A stretch of 64,000 nucleotides of DNA from Candidatus Eisenbergiella intestinipullorum (GTDB lineage: Bacteria > Bacillota > Clostridia > Lachnospirales > Lachnospiraceae), in the NCBI GenBank assembly GCA_019119815.1, contig DWWH01000087.1, positions 1 to 64,000 of the forward strand, in the 5' to 3' direction. Made by a program: the position numbers and the translations under genes. The notes below the pieces were generated by a model. The model made no database searches. It saw nothing but the letters and a program-made list of their open reading frames with translations, and was not told where the DNA came from. Shown piece by piece: positions 1-8,214 of the stretch (position 1 is the stretch's first letter; the number at the start of each line of letters is the position of its first letter).

Positions 1-3
1 ATC

Positions 4-135
4 GTTACAGCTCAGCCTTCGGCCGAGCTGTAACGGCATCCGGCCATTCCAAGCGCTTCGCGCCAGGCCGGATGCTTCCAGCCGGTCTGTTTTCGTACGG
101 TCTGCGCAGGGAATGCGCAGACCTGGCTGAGTAGT
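4..135 (+). repeat. Triple-hairpin dispersed element, copy 1
   Basis: About 130 bp made of three consecutive inverted repeats: GTTACAGCTC/GAGCTGTAAC, then CATCCGGCC/GGCCGGATG, then GGTCTGCGCA/TGCGCAGACC, ending in GAGTAGTA. The same element occurs at 56587-56721 (inverted) and 63062-63192. The left flank is cut by the window edge, so a target duplication cannot be checked here. The stems are long and the loops short, so the RNA would fold strongly. No reading frame is visible inside it. Confidence 0.9.
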
Positions 136-197
136 AACCCTAGATCATTTCCAGACATATCCCCGCATCCTGCGTCCACACCTGATTCCGTCGTTTC

Positions 198-449
198 TTA
201 CCATACAAATATTATATTGATGAGATAATACAAAAGAAGTATCAGCACAATTCCCCCTACGGCACCCGCGATAATCAGATACCATTTTATGAAGCTTTTC
301 GCCGTGTTCACATCATTGTAAATGGAATTGATTTTTTCACTGCTGATATTTTTATCTCTGACCTCCTGCACATCTATGTCTTTTACCAGTTCATCCAGCG
401 TCAGTCCTTTGGACTTTCTTAAATTGATCAGCTTTTCATTAAAATTCAT
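198..449 (-). CDS. Small membrane protein with a partial XRE-like helix-turn-helix start
   Basis: An 83-residue protein of unknown function. Residues 1-25 (NFNEKLINLRKSKGLTLDEL) resemble the first two helices of an XRE/Cro DNA-binding domain, but the recognition helix is missing. The middle is charged, and residues 56-82 form one strong hydrophobic membrane segment at the C-terminus. An AGGAGA ribosome site sits nine bases before the ATG. It is probably a tail-anchored protein with its N-terminus in the cytoplasm. The intergenic stretches on both sides show nothing else. It may be a degraded XRE-TM regulator or a small membrane protein in its own right. Confidence 0.65.
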   Translation of the reverse strand: MNFNEKLINLRKSKGLTLDELVKDIDVQEVRDKNISSEKINSIYNDVNTAKSFIKWYLIIAGAVGGIVLILLLYYLINIIFVW

Positions 450-633
450 ATCACATTTCTCCTGACATTTTTCAGATTGTAACCGCGATTACAGGATAAG
501 TATTGCAGAAGCCTTCCTTTTCTTCAACCAACCATTCCTGTCAATTTGTCAACCGCTGATAACATCTTTAAAAATCCCGTTTTTTATCCATTATGCCAGG
601 AAATGTTATTTTCCATTTTTACGATATATTCCT

Positions 634-765
634 TTACTTCCTCTTCCAGCAATACCAGTGAATCCCTTTTCCATAACCAATCTTTTCGTAGAACGGACTG
701 CATCCCCCTGTCATATGAGTAGCTCCGAGCGGTCTCAGCGTTCTGTAGTGCCCTGAAAGAGCCGC
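634..765 (-). pseudogene. C-terminal remnant of a GNAT acetyltransferase
   Basis: Reading the minus strand in the frame that stops at 634 gives about 44 codons containing GATHMTGGCSPFYEKIGYGK and then HWYCWKRK before the stop. The FYEKIGY block followed by a short strand matches the last two strands of GNAT-fold N-acetyltransferases. The rest of the domain is absent: upstream sequence runs into the end of the neighbouring ABC gene. It is therefore a leftover of a deletion or rearrangement. The family assignment is from memory of the motif. Confidence 0.55.
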
Positions 766-812
766 TGATGCCAGTCCCATCCATCATATCACGCTTTCCC
801 GCCGCCGTACAG

Positions 813-2351
813 TCACTCCACCGGAAGGATCTGCGTCGCGCATCCGCGCAGCCTCTCCGAATCCGAAGCCACAATAACAACAGCGTCCGGGCGGTTCAGG
901 ACATGAGAAATCAGATACTCCCCTGTTCGTTCATCCACCGCTTCCGTAAGTCCGTCGATGAAAAGAAAATACCCGTCCGCACCATTTTGAGAAGCGCATC
1001 GGCTCATACAGGCATAAAGCGCTCTGGCGATGCCGATCCGTTTCTTCTGGCCGCCAGAGAGAGCCGCGCCCATTTTCCCGGCTTTTCTTTCCATTTCACT
1101 CCGGTCTGTTCCAAAATCCTGATTCAGCCCGGTCAGTTCCATAACATAATCCATCCTGTCCTGTGAAAAGGATTCCCCAAAACAGATATTGTCCCGGATG
1201 GACATCTGAAAAAGAACCGGTTCCGCGGGCACGTAAGCGGCGGGGATTTCCGGAAGCTGCTCTGTACAGAGCTGAAACAGACGCCGCAGCATCCGGCTTC
1301 TGTCCCCTTCCTGTCCTCCGCAGATCAGAACGGTTTCTCCCGGACGGGCGGACAGAATACCGCGTTCCGGCAATTTTCCTTCCGCTTTTCCGCATTCGAT
1401 ATGCCGCATCTCTGTTTCCGCGCTCTCCAGCCTCCGCTCTGCGACCTCCGCCTGTCTGCGCCTCCGGATCAGCCGGCCTGCGGAATCCGGCAGAGAAGCG
1501 AGAAAAGCATAATAGTATTCAAACATCACCAGCTCGCCCACGCTGAGCCGTCCGCTCTGATACAGGGGCAGCGCCGTCAGGAGCACGATTCCCAGAACAA
1601 AGGCGGAAGCGTTTTCGGAGATCACGCTTAAAATGCCGTCCAGCAGCCTGTCCCTGATTTCCCGGTCCGCCCTTCTTTCACATTTTTCCCGAAACAGCTC
1701 CTCCATTTTCTCCCGACCCGCCGTAAGGCGGAAATACTCCATATGGCCGAATACGTTTTCCAGAAATTCCGTTACCTCCGACGTGGATTTTCTGGCCGTC
1801 TCTCTCCACATGAGAATCCATCTGTCCAGCCGCCGGATCAGAACCAAAATCAGCATGGCCGGAATCAGGCTGATGGCGGCAAACAGAGGATTGATCCCGA
1901 GCATCACCACAAGAATGGCCGCACTGAGAACCAGATGGGGGAGCTGGTAGTAATATTCCATCCGGCAGGAAACCAGATCCTCGCATTCATTTCGGTACAG
2001 ACTGACGGTTTCCCCGTATTTCCTGCCTTCCATAACGCCCTGCCGACGGTTCAGAACTCTGGAAAGCAGCTCCAGCTTCGCATTTTTTCTCATCCGGCTT
2101 TCCACCTTCGCCGCCAGTCCGGCGTTGACCTGCTTCACCAGATTGATAACGAGCGGAATCGTGGTATTCAGCAGAATCAGTATGGACAGGGAAGAGATTC
2201 CAAGCGTGGTTTCCTTTCCCTCCAGGCGGTTGAAAATATCCTTTTTCGCAAGGCCGCTGAGCAGAAAGCTCGCGGTATAGGTGACCGTTTCCATCAGGAT
2301 GACCGCTCCGAAAGACCAGGCATCCCTGCCGGACAGCGTTTTTCTTTTCAT
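813..2351 (-). CDS. ABC exporter half-transporter, subunit with degenerate Walker A
   Basis: A 512-residue protein with an exporter-type membrane domain (residues 1-300, several hydrophobic segments) and a short nucleotide-binding domain. Its Walker A region reads ICGGQEGDRSRM, without the GK[ST] core. The signature is intact (ALSGGQKKRIGIARAL) and the Walker B region is FLFIDGLT, without the usual catalytic Glu. It should work as a heterodimer with the subunit encoded just upstream: the ATG at 2351 overlaps that gene's TGA in an ATGA junction, so translation is coupled. The start was chosen for the GGGGAGGA ribosome site. The substrate cannot be predicted. Confidence 0.85.
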   Translation of the reverse strand: MKRKTLSGRDAWSFGAVILMETVTYTASFLLSGLAKKDIFNRLEGKETTLGISSLSILILLNTTIPLVINLVKQVNAGLAAKVESRMRKNAKLELLSRVLNRRQGVMEGRKYGETVSLYRNECEDLVSCRMEYYYQLPHLVLSAAILVVMLGINPLFAAISLIPAMLILVLIRRLDRWILMWRETARKSTSEVTEFLENVFGHMEYFRLTAGREKMEELFREKCERRADREIRDRLLDGILSVISENASAFVLGIVLLTALPLYQSGRLSVGELVMFEYYYAFLASLPDSAGRLIRRRRQAEVAERRLESAETEMRHIECGKAEGKLPERGILSARPGETVLICGGQEGDRSRMLRRLFQLCTEQLPEIPAAYVPAEPVLFQMSIRDNICFGESFSQDRMDYVMELTGLNQDFGTDRSEMERKAGKMGAALSGGQKKRIGIARALYACMSRCASQNGADGYFLFIDGLTEAVDERTGEYLISHVLNRPDAVVIVASDSERLRGCATQILPVE

Positions 2352-4162
2352 GACTCTTCCTCCCCCTGAATCGGTATGGCGCACGTCTGTTCTGCGAACG
2401 CTGTCTCAGGAAAAATATGCACCCTCCCCTTATCCACCATGAGCCGCATATCTGCTCTTATCCCGCTGCGTTTCCGGTGCGTGACAAGCAAAATAGAAGT
2501 TCCGGCAAATTCCCGTTCCATGAGTCCGTCTATGACGGACAACGTCTCTTCCCCGATCATGGCGTCAAATTCATCCACCAGCAGAATCCCCGGCTTTCTC
2601 AGAACGGCAGCTGTCCACGCCAGAAGCTGGGCCGTCTCCGCTGTGATTTCCGAAGGCCTCAGCTTTTCCTCCAGCCCCCGCGGAAGGCTGTCCACCCATC
2701 CTTTCAGCCCGGTTCTGTTCAACGCTTCCCGGATTTTTTCTTCCGGAATATCCGCATCAAATCCGGTCACCTGATTTCTCACGGTGTCCTCCAGAACCGG
2801 AGGCGACTGCTGGATGTAAAAAAGAAAACGCCGGAAGCTTTCTTCCTCATGTTCTGAAATGGTTCTTCCCCCAATCCGGACCGTTCCTTCCTGCGGACGG
2901 CAGAATCCCGCGGCAAGCTGCAGGATGGTGCTCTTGCCGCTCCCGGTACGCCCCTCTATCTGCACCCGGCTTCCGCCGGGAATCCGGAAGCTTACCCCGC
3001 GAAGAACCGGCGCGTCCGTCCGATATCCGAAAGTGACCCCTTCAAACCGGATGCTGTTATCCTCCGGCACGAAAAGCCTTCCTGCTTCACCTGCCTTCCC
3101 CGTGCCGCATGGATTCTCCGGTTCACGTGCTTTCTCCGTCCCGTCTTCCTTTTCTCCGTCATATGCCTCCCGGATGCGCCGCAGCGCGGCGAGCACCTTC
3201 GGCATATTTGCAAATTCCTGCTTCAGGTACAGAAAGGGCGTGTTCAGAAGCTCCGCATAGCTTAGAATGAGGTACAGGCCTCCCAGCGTCATCCGACCCG
3301 TCCCGATCAGATGAATTCCCAGGAAAAATACGAACGCCTCCGCCACGTTGAGAAGGGAATAGAAGGCGGTGGAAGGGAGATTTCCCAGAAAGGCCGCTTT
3401 TTCATACTGTTTTTCAAGCCTTCCGAATTTTTTCTCCATCTCGTTCAGAACGAAATTCTGTTTTTTCAGCCCGGCAATATCCTCGTATGCCGCAATGTCC
3501 TGAGAAAAATCTCCAAGGAGTTCATTTTCCATATCCCGTTCCGCCTTCCACAGTCTGGCGATCGGTTCCTGCGTTTTCAGAAACAGGATCAGGATTCCGG
3601 CGGACAGCCCGGTAAAGAACAGCCCGAAGGCCGGAAAGCTCAGATAAAAAGCGATCAGCACCCCCGCCACCGTCAGGAGGCTCCCCGCAATATCGATCAT
3701 CATGGAGGAAAAGAAACCAGACAGCAGGCCAATGTCTCCTTCCAGCCGCTCCAGGAAGCTTCCCTGCGCGGACATTCGATGGTACTGCAGATCAAAGGAA
3801 AAAATCCTGCCGAACAGTTTCACCCGCAGATGGTCGCACATGCTCCAGGAAAGCCTCTCTCCAATCCGGATGTTGAGGGCGCTGACCGCTCCCTTCAGAA
3901 GCGCTATGACACAATAGCTGGCCGCGCAGAGGGCAAGGGCAGAAAGCATCCCGTTTTCCGCCCCTCCGAAAGAAAGAATGCTCCCGATTTTGGCGGCAGT
4001 TCCTGTCCCATCCGCAATGCCGTCAATGTAGACGCTGAGAATCCGCGGAAGAAGAAGCGACAGAGCCGATTCTCCCACAAGAATTAACGCAAGCGCCAGG
4101 AATTTCCCCCGGTTTTTCAGAATGGGGTCTTTCATGATTTCCAGTATTTCATGATTTTTCAT
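2348..4162 (-). CDS. ABC exporter half-transporter, subunit with degenerate signature motif
   Basis: A 604-residue protein. Six membrane segments occupy about residues 20-310. The nucleotide-binding domain has a good Walker A (EGRTGSGKSTILQL) and Walker B with Glu (ILLVDEFDAM), but the LSGGQ signature is replaced by PSEITAETAQ. This mirrors its partner at 813-2351, which keeps the signature and lost Walker A, so together they can form one complete and one dead ATP site. An insert of about 30 Glu/Gly-rich residues lies between the membrane and ATPase parts. The start at 4162 follows GGGAGGGAGAAG. A copy of the leader repeat (4182-4212) lies just upstream. Confidence 0.87.
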   Translation of the reverse strand: MKNHEILEIMKDPILKNRGKFLALALILVGESALSLLLPRILSVYIDGIADGTGTAAKIGSILSFGGAENGMLSALALCAASYCVIALLKGAVSALNIRIGERLSWSMCDHLRVKLFGRIFSFDLQYHRMSAQGSFLERLEGDIGLLSGFFSSMMIDIAGSLLTVAGVLIAFYLSFPAFGLFFTGLSAGILILFLKTQEPIARLWKAERDMENELLGDFSQDIAAYEDIAGLKKQNFVLNEMEKKFGRLEKQYEKAAFLGNLPSTAFYSLLNVAEAFVFFLGIHLIGTGRMTLGGLYLILSYAELLNTPFLYLKQEFANMPKVLAALRRIREAYDGEKEDGTEKAREPENPCGTGKAGEAGRLFVPEDNSIRFEGVTFGYRTDAPVLRGVSFRIPGGSRVQIEGRTGSGKSTILQLAAGFCRPQEGTVRIGGRTISEHEEESFRRFLFYIQQSPPVLEDTVRNQVTGFDADIPEEKIREALNRTGLKGWVDSLPRGLEEKLRPSEITAETAQLLAWTAAVLRKPGILLVDEFDAMIGEETLSVIDGLMEREFAGTSILLVTHRKRSGIRADMRLMVDKGRVHIFPETAFAEQTCAIPIQGEEES

Positions 4163-4181
4163 CTTCTCCCTCCCTCTTTCT

Positions 4182-4212
4182 TCCATGCCGAAGCGCTTTA
4201 CGCTGAGGCACG
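4182..4212 (-). repeat. Leader repeat, copy A (short)
   Basis: A short copy of the family that reads AGCGCTTCGGCATGG on the minus strand and ends close to a ribosome binding site. Here it lies 20 bp upstream of the ABC exporter start codon at 4162. Only the terminal part is present, and the segment after GGCATGG has diverged. Other copies are at 5104-5208, 13315-13374, 33249-33408 and 62109-62185. Confidence 0.75.
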
Positions 4213-4338
4213 TTCACCGAACCTCCAGTTCATCGTCTACACAAGAATACAAATCCCGCCGGGATCAGCCTTCAACAGTTTCCTGTCTTCATTCTAATCC
4301 CCGCGGGCCTCGAAAAAAAATCATGAGATTGATTATAA

Positions 4339-5091
4339 TTAAATTCGTGTATTATTTTCATCTGCTTCCAGCACCATATTCCTCACCTGTCCCACAGAAA
4401 TATAGCCGTCCAGCAGAGCCCGCATATCCGTGCCCTCCGGCGCGGTCAGGGCGGGAATGCCGTCCTCTGTCAGCAAGAAGCTTCCGTCCGGCAGCTCCTT
4501 TCTGACATAATGATCCTGATAATATTCCTCCTGAGAAGGAACGCGGTCCCAGAGAATCCCCCTGATTTTCTCCGGACCGCAGCCGGGAAAGTTGACGTTC
4601 CAGATCCGGTTCCGGGCGATGGGCATTCCCAGAAGCTTCTCCGTGATGGGAAGGAGGTATTCCTCTGCCACATCCCAGACGTCGTTCGCCTGATTGGAAA
4701 AGGCGATGGCCGGGATGCCGTTTACCAGCGCTTCCATCGCCGCGCCCACAGTGCCGGAATACAGGATGTCCACGCCGGCGTTATAGCCCCGGTTGATGCC
4801 GGAAAAAACGATATCCGGCTTTTCGGAAAGCAGGTAATGCAGCGCAACCTTGACGCAGTCTGCCGGGGTGCCGCTTATGCTGTATGCCGTCACGCCCTCC
4901 ACCGGAAAATCCGACTTTTTCACCCGCAGTTCTCCATGTACCGTGATCCGGTGGCTCATGGCACTGCACTGGCCGTCCGGAGCCGCCACCGTCACTTCGC
5001 CCAGACGGGAAGCAAGCCGGGCAAGCAGGATAATACCGTCCGCCCGGATTCCGTCGTCGTTTACCAGAAGGATTTTTCTCTTGGGATTCAT
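4339..5091 (-). CDS. surE: 5'/3'-nucleotidase SurE
   Basis: A 250-residue cytosolic phosphatase that removes phosphate from nucleoside 5'- and 3'-monophosphates. The metal-binding start KILLVNDDGIRADG carries the paired Asp, followed by APDGQCSAMSHRIT and the SISGTPADCVKVAL and SGINRGYNAG blocks typical of SurE. The length fits the family (about 250). The ribosome site GGAGG is supplied by leader repeat copy B, which fills the whole gap to the symporter gene upstream. The 126 bp between its stop and repeat copy A contain no gene. Confidence 0.95.
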   Translation of the reverse strand: MNPKRKILLVNDDGIRADGIILLARLASRLGEVTVAAPDGQCSAMSHRITVHGELRVKKSDFPVEGVTAYSISGTPADCVKVALHYLLSEKPDIVFSGINRGYNAGVDILYSGTVGAAMEALVNGIPAIAFSNQANDVWDVAEEYLLPITEKLLGMPIARNRIWNVNFPGCGPEKIRGILWDRVPSQEEYYQDHYVRKELPDGSFLLTEDGIPALTAPEGTDMRALLDGYISVGQVRNMVLEADENNTRI

Positions 5092-5103
5092 CTGATATTT
5101 TTT

Positions 5104-5208
5104 CCTCCATGCCGAAGCGTTCTACGCTGAAGCACTGCGATCACAGCAGTTTTGTGCTTCGGCGCAAAACTGCCGATTGAAAAATAAGCCATCGGACTTA
5201 TTTTTCAG
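5104..5208 (-). repeat. Leader repeat, copy B (long)
   Basis: It fills the gap between the symporter stop (5211) and the surE start (5091). On the minus strand it holds three successive hairpins: TGAAAAATAAG/CTTATTTTTCA, GCAGTTTTG/CAAAACTGC and AGCGTAGAACGCT. It ends in CTTCGGCATGGAGGAAAAA, which contains the surE Shine-Dalgarno sequence. The first hairpin could end the upstream transcript and the last part starts the next gene. Confidence 0.85.
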
Positions 5209-5210
5209 CC

Positions 5211-6638
5211 TTACTCCGCCGCAGAAGCCTTTTTTCTTCCGCCCGCGTTTTTTTCCACCACCGGAACCTCATCCTCCGCTTTCGCATCCAGATCTTTCAG
5301 ATATTTCTTCGTCTCCCTGCGGATCACCGGGATCAGCAGCAGCACGGCGATCAGGTTGGGAACCGCCATGAACGCGTTCAGGATATCCGCAATCGTCCAC
5401 ACCAGATCCAACGCCACAACAGGCGCTATGGCTGCCACCGCGATATAAAGGAGCCGATAGGGAATCAGCGCCTTATGGCCGAAACAGTATTCCACGCAGC
5501 GCTCCCCGTAATAGGCCCAGCCCAGCACGGTGGAGAAAGCGAACAGGACGATGCCGAGCACCAGAATTACCGGTCCCAGATAAGGGATCTGGTTGAAGGC
5601 AAGGGTGGTCAGTGTTCCGCCGTTTCCTGCCGCCGCAATATCGATCTCCGGATTTTTCAGGATGCTGGTAACCAGCACCAGACCGGTCATGGCACAGACC
5701 ACAACCGTATCCCAGAAAGTTCCCGTGGAGGAAACCAGGGCCTGTCTCACCGGATTTCTGGTCTGAGCGGCCGCGGCCGCGATGGGCGCGCTTCCCATAC
5801 CGGATTCATTGGAAAACAGGCCGCGGGCCACGCCGTAATGCAGAGCCAGCATGATGCCGCCGCCAACCAGACCGCCCGCCGCCGCGCCGGGACGGAAGGC
5901 CATGGTCACGATGGTCTGCAGAGCCGGAATGAGAAAATCATAATTTATGCCGAGGATGATAATACAGCCGATGCAGTAAAAGAGCGCCATGAAGGGAACC
6001 AGCTTTTCACAGACCTGGGCGATGGACTTGATTCCGCCGAAGATGATCGCCGCCGTAAGCGCCGCAACCACAAGCCCCACAGGCCACACCGGAATTCCCA
6101 GATTCGCCTCGCATACCGTGGCGATGGCGTTCACCTGCGTGGCGCAGCCGATTCCAAAGGAAGCGAACGCCGCGAGAAAGGCGAAAATCACTCCCAGCCA
6201 TTTCATATGAAGCCCTCTTTCCAGCGCGTACATGGCCCCGCCCTGCATCCTGCCGTCCTTTGTTTTCACCCGGTACTTCACCGCGATCAGGGATTCCGCA
6301 TATTTGGTGGCGATTCCGAATACTCCCGTCAGCCAGCACCAGAACACAGCTCCGGGGCCGCCCAGCACAATGGCCGTTCCCACGCCGATGATGTTTCCCG
6401 TGCCGATAGTGGAGGCCAGCGCCGTCACCAGCGCGCCGAACTGGCTCACCTCTCCTTCCGCGTCCGGATCCGGCGTGAACGAAAGACGGATGGCCGTCCC
6501 GATTTTCTTCTGAATGCCTCCGGTACAGATGGTCATTACCAGATGGGTTCCCAGAAGAAGAATGATCATGGGCCAGCCCCATACCGCTTCATCCACCGCG
6601 TTGATCACATTTACCACTGTTTCCGCTATCTGCTGCAT
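5211..6638 (-). CDS. Sodium:alanine/glycine symporter, AGCS family
   Basis: A 475-residue integral membrane protein for sodium-coupled alanine or glycine uptake. Family blocks are visible: GALVTALASTIGTGNIIGVG near residue 75, SNESGMGSAPIAAAAAQTRNP in the middle and FAFSTVLGWAYYGERC near the end, with about ten hydrophobic segments. The C-terminal 35 residues are charged and cytosolic. Start 6638 was chosen over an ATG 17 codons upstream because GGGAGGAGG lies six bases before it. It is a single gene, with repeat copy B between it and surE. Confidence 0.93.
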   Translation of the reverse strand: MQQIAETVVNVINAVDEAVWGWPMIILLLGTHLVMTICTGGIQKKIGTAIRLSFTPDPDAEGEVSQFGALVTALASTIGTGNIIGVGTAIVLGGPGAVFWCWLTGVFGIATKYAESLIAVKYRVKTKDGRMQGGAMYALERGLHMKWLGVIFAFLAAFASFGIGCATQVNAIATVCEANLGIPVWPVGLVVAALTAAIIFGGIKSIAQVCEKLVPFMALFYCIGCIIILGINYDFLIPALQTIVTMAFRPGAAAGGLVGGGIMLALHYGVARGLFSNESGMGSAPIAAAAAQTRNPVRQALVSSTGTFWDTVVVCAMTGLVLVTSILKNPEIDIAAAGNGGTLTTLAFNQIPYLGPVILVLGIVLFAFSTVLGWAYYGERCVEYCFGHKALIPYRLLYIAVAAIAPVVALDLVWTIADILNAFMAVPNLIAVLLLIPVIRRETKKYLKDLDAKAEDEVPVVEKNAGGRKKASAAE

Positions 6639-6767
6639 ATTTGCCTCCTCCCTGCTGAAGAACAAAACTGCCTTCTCCCATTTTTTCATCCGTATTTTTA
6701 CATTACTTTAGAAATCATAACACATTTTCCATACTTCTGCATATCTTTTCCCATTCTGAAATTCTGC

Positions 6768-6796
6768 TTGCCTGCCCGGTCAAAAAATGCTACAAT
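6768..6796 (+). promoter_or_regulatory. Sigma-70-type promoter for the Rpn gene
   Basis: TTGCCT (6768-6773) and TACAAT (6791-6796) with a 17 bp spacer, on the + strand. It is followed by two hairpins (AAAGCC/GGCTTT near 6826 and CGTCAGGAC/GTCC..CTGACG near 6840-6871) that would lie in the untranslated leader of the gene at 6998. Confidence 0.55.
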
Positions 6797-6997
6797 CCAA
6801 ATAAGCATAAAATTCTGTTTTTCAAAGCCGTTCGGCTTTCGTCAGGACATTTCTTTTCGTCCTTTCTGACGAGCTTTCAGAAACTCTATGCCAGATTCCC
6901 AATTACTTTTTATTTAAAATCAGAACCGGCAGGAGTGACTGTATCCAGAGGTCTCTGCCGGAAATCGGCGCTTTTGCCGCCGGAAAGGAGCCTGTCT

Positions 6998-8098
6998 GTG
7001 AAAGAAAACACATCTGAAAAAAAGAAACATCGGCGCCGGGGAAGGATCGCCGGGCAGAGCATGAAAAAGGACTCCGCCACAACCCTTCTGTTTAAAACGT
7101 GCAATGAAAATTTCGCCGAACTGTTCAACCGGACCATGCCGGATTTGGAACAGATCCACCCGGAAGATCTGAGGGAAGAGGACATTAAGGAAACCGCTTA
7201 CCTTAGGATCACAAAGGAGGACGGCGGAACCGCTCTTGTCCAGTACCGGGACGTGGTCAAAAGCGCCAAAAATGGCAGAATCTTTGCCGTTCTCGGAATC
7301 GAGCACCAGTCTGAGATCGATTATGCCATGCCCTTCCGCGTGCTGGAGCTGGACTTCATCAATTACGCCCGCCAGGTCCAGATCATCCGGGACCGGCACG
7401 ACAGAGAATGGCGGGATGAAAAGGGGAACCTGCATGTGCCGGGCAGCATCAGCACAGGAGAATATCTCGGCAGATTCTTAAAGAAAGACCGGATCATCTG
7501 CTGCACAACGCTGGTGGTCTACTGGGGAGAAGAGCCCTGGGACGGCCCTTTGCGGCTGTCGGATCTTTTTCAGGGAAACAGGAGCTTTGCCCATTCGGTA
7601 CAGCTGGATGTGAAGCTTCTGGATGTCTGCCGGATGACGGACGAGGAAATCTGCCGCTATGCCGGCGAGCTGCGGACCGTATTCGGCTTTCGGAAATATG
7701 CGGATGACAGAGAACGGCTCGACCGATTTATCGCAGCCAACCCGGGACATTTTAATAACGTTTCCAAAACGGCGGTGAATGCGCTGGCGGAGCTGACCCA
7801 TTCTCCCCAGCTGCTGGGGATTCTGACGCCTCAATACCAGACAAAGAAGGGAGGATTTAATATGTGTAAAGGACTCGATGGAATGATACAGGAAGGAATT
7901 CAGAAAGGATTAAAGGATGGACTCCAGAAAGGAATACAGGAAGGGATTCAGAAAGGGATGCAGAAAGGCATTCTGGCCGGAAAACAGGAAATGGCAGTCT
8001 CTCTTTCCGCCATGGGAATGTCTGTGGAAAAGATTGCCATGGCGGCAAAGGTCAACGAAAACGTTGTCCGAGGCTGGCTGTCCGGAAGTGCCGGATGA
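6998..8098 (+). CDS. Rpn-family recombination-promoting nuclease-like protein
   Basis: About 366 residues, related to the Rpn/YhgA-type PD-(D/E)XK nucleases. Residues 50-250 show the nuclease-like core (DVVKSAKNGRIFAVLGIEHQ, where GIEHQ sits at the expected ExQ strand; then PFRVLELDF and an HVPGSIS region). The C-terminus has a run of seven GIQKG/GLQKG-type pentapeptide repeats (about residues 290-330) and ends with a short helix-turn-helix-like stretch (MSVEKIAMAAKVNENVVRGW). The GTG at 6998 follows AAAGGAG and is preferred to an upstream ATG. Rpn genes are often multicopy and domesticated; activity here is unproven. Confidence 0.8.
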   Translation: MKENTSEKKKHRRRGRIAGQSMKKDSATTLLFKTCNENFAELFNRTMPDLEQIHPEDLREEDIKETAYLRITKEDGGTALVQYRDVVKSAKNGRIFAVLGIEHQSEIDYAMPFRVLELDFINYARQVQIIRDRHDREWRDEKGNLHVPGSISTGEYLGRFLKKDRIICCTTLVVYWGEEPWDGPLRLSDLFQGNRSFAHSVQLDVKLLDVCRMTDEEICRYAGELRTVFGFRKYADDRERLDRFIAANPGHFNNVSKTAVNALAELTHSPQLLGILTPQYQTKKGGFNMCKGLDGMIQEGIQKGLKDGLQKGIQEGIQKGMQKGILAGKQEMAVSLSAMGMSVEKIAMAAKVNENVVRGWLSGSAG

Positions 8099-8153
8099 GT
8101 GAACTGTTACAGTGAAAGATTTATGGAGAAGATTTCCGCAACTAAAATTAAGG

Positions 8154-8183
8154 TTGACAGCCTCTCCCGTTTTGCTATATCTT
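8154..8183 (+). promoter_or_regulatory. Promoter of the trpS T-box transcript
   Basis: TTGACA (8154-8159) with TATCTT (8178-8183) at 18 bp, or TATATC at 16 bp. It lies about 35 bp before the start of the T-box fold and 340 bp before trpS. Confidence 0.6.
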
Positions 8184-8214
8184 ATATTTGTATCATTTAT
8201 CTAAGATTTCAAAC

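Noticed and set aside
584..880. 98-codon open frame overlapping the ABC gene end
   Set aside because: Its residue pattern is random. A different frame in the same DNA gives the acetyltransferase remnant.
5475..6869. 464-codon open frame on the + strand opposite the symporter gene
   Set aside because: It is the antisense shadow of a clear AGCS gene, has no ribosome site and is rich in His, Arg and Gln as is usual for such shadows.
6826..6880. Two hairpins between the symporter and Rpn genes, considered as a riboswitch
   Set aside because: No conserved riboswitch core is recognisable, and they are on the Rpn side of the divergent promoters.
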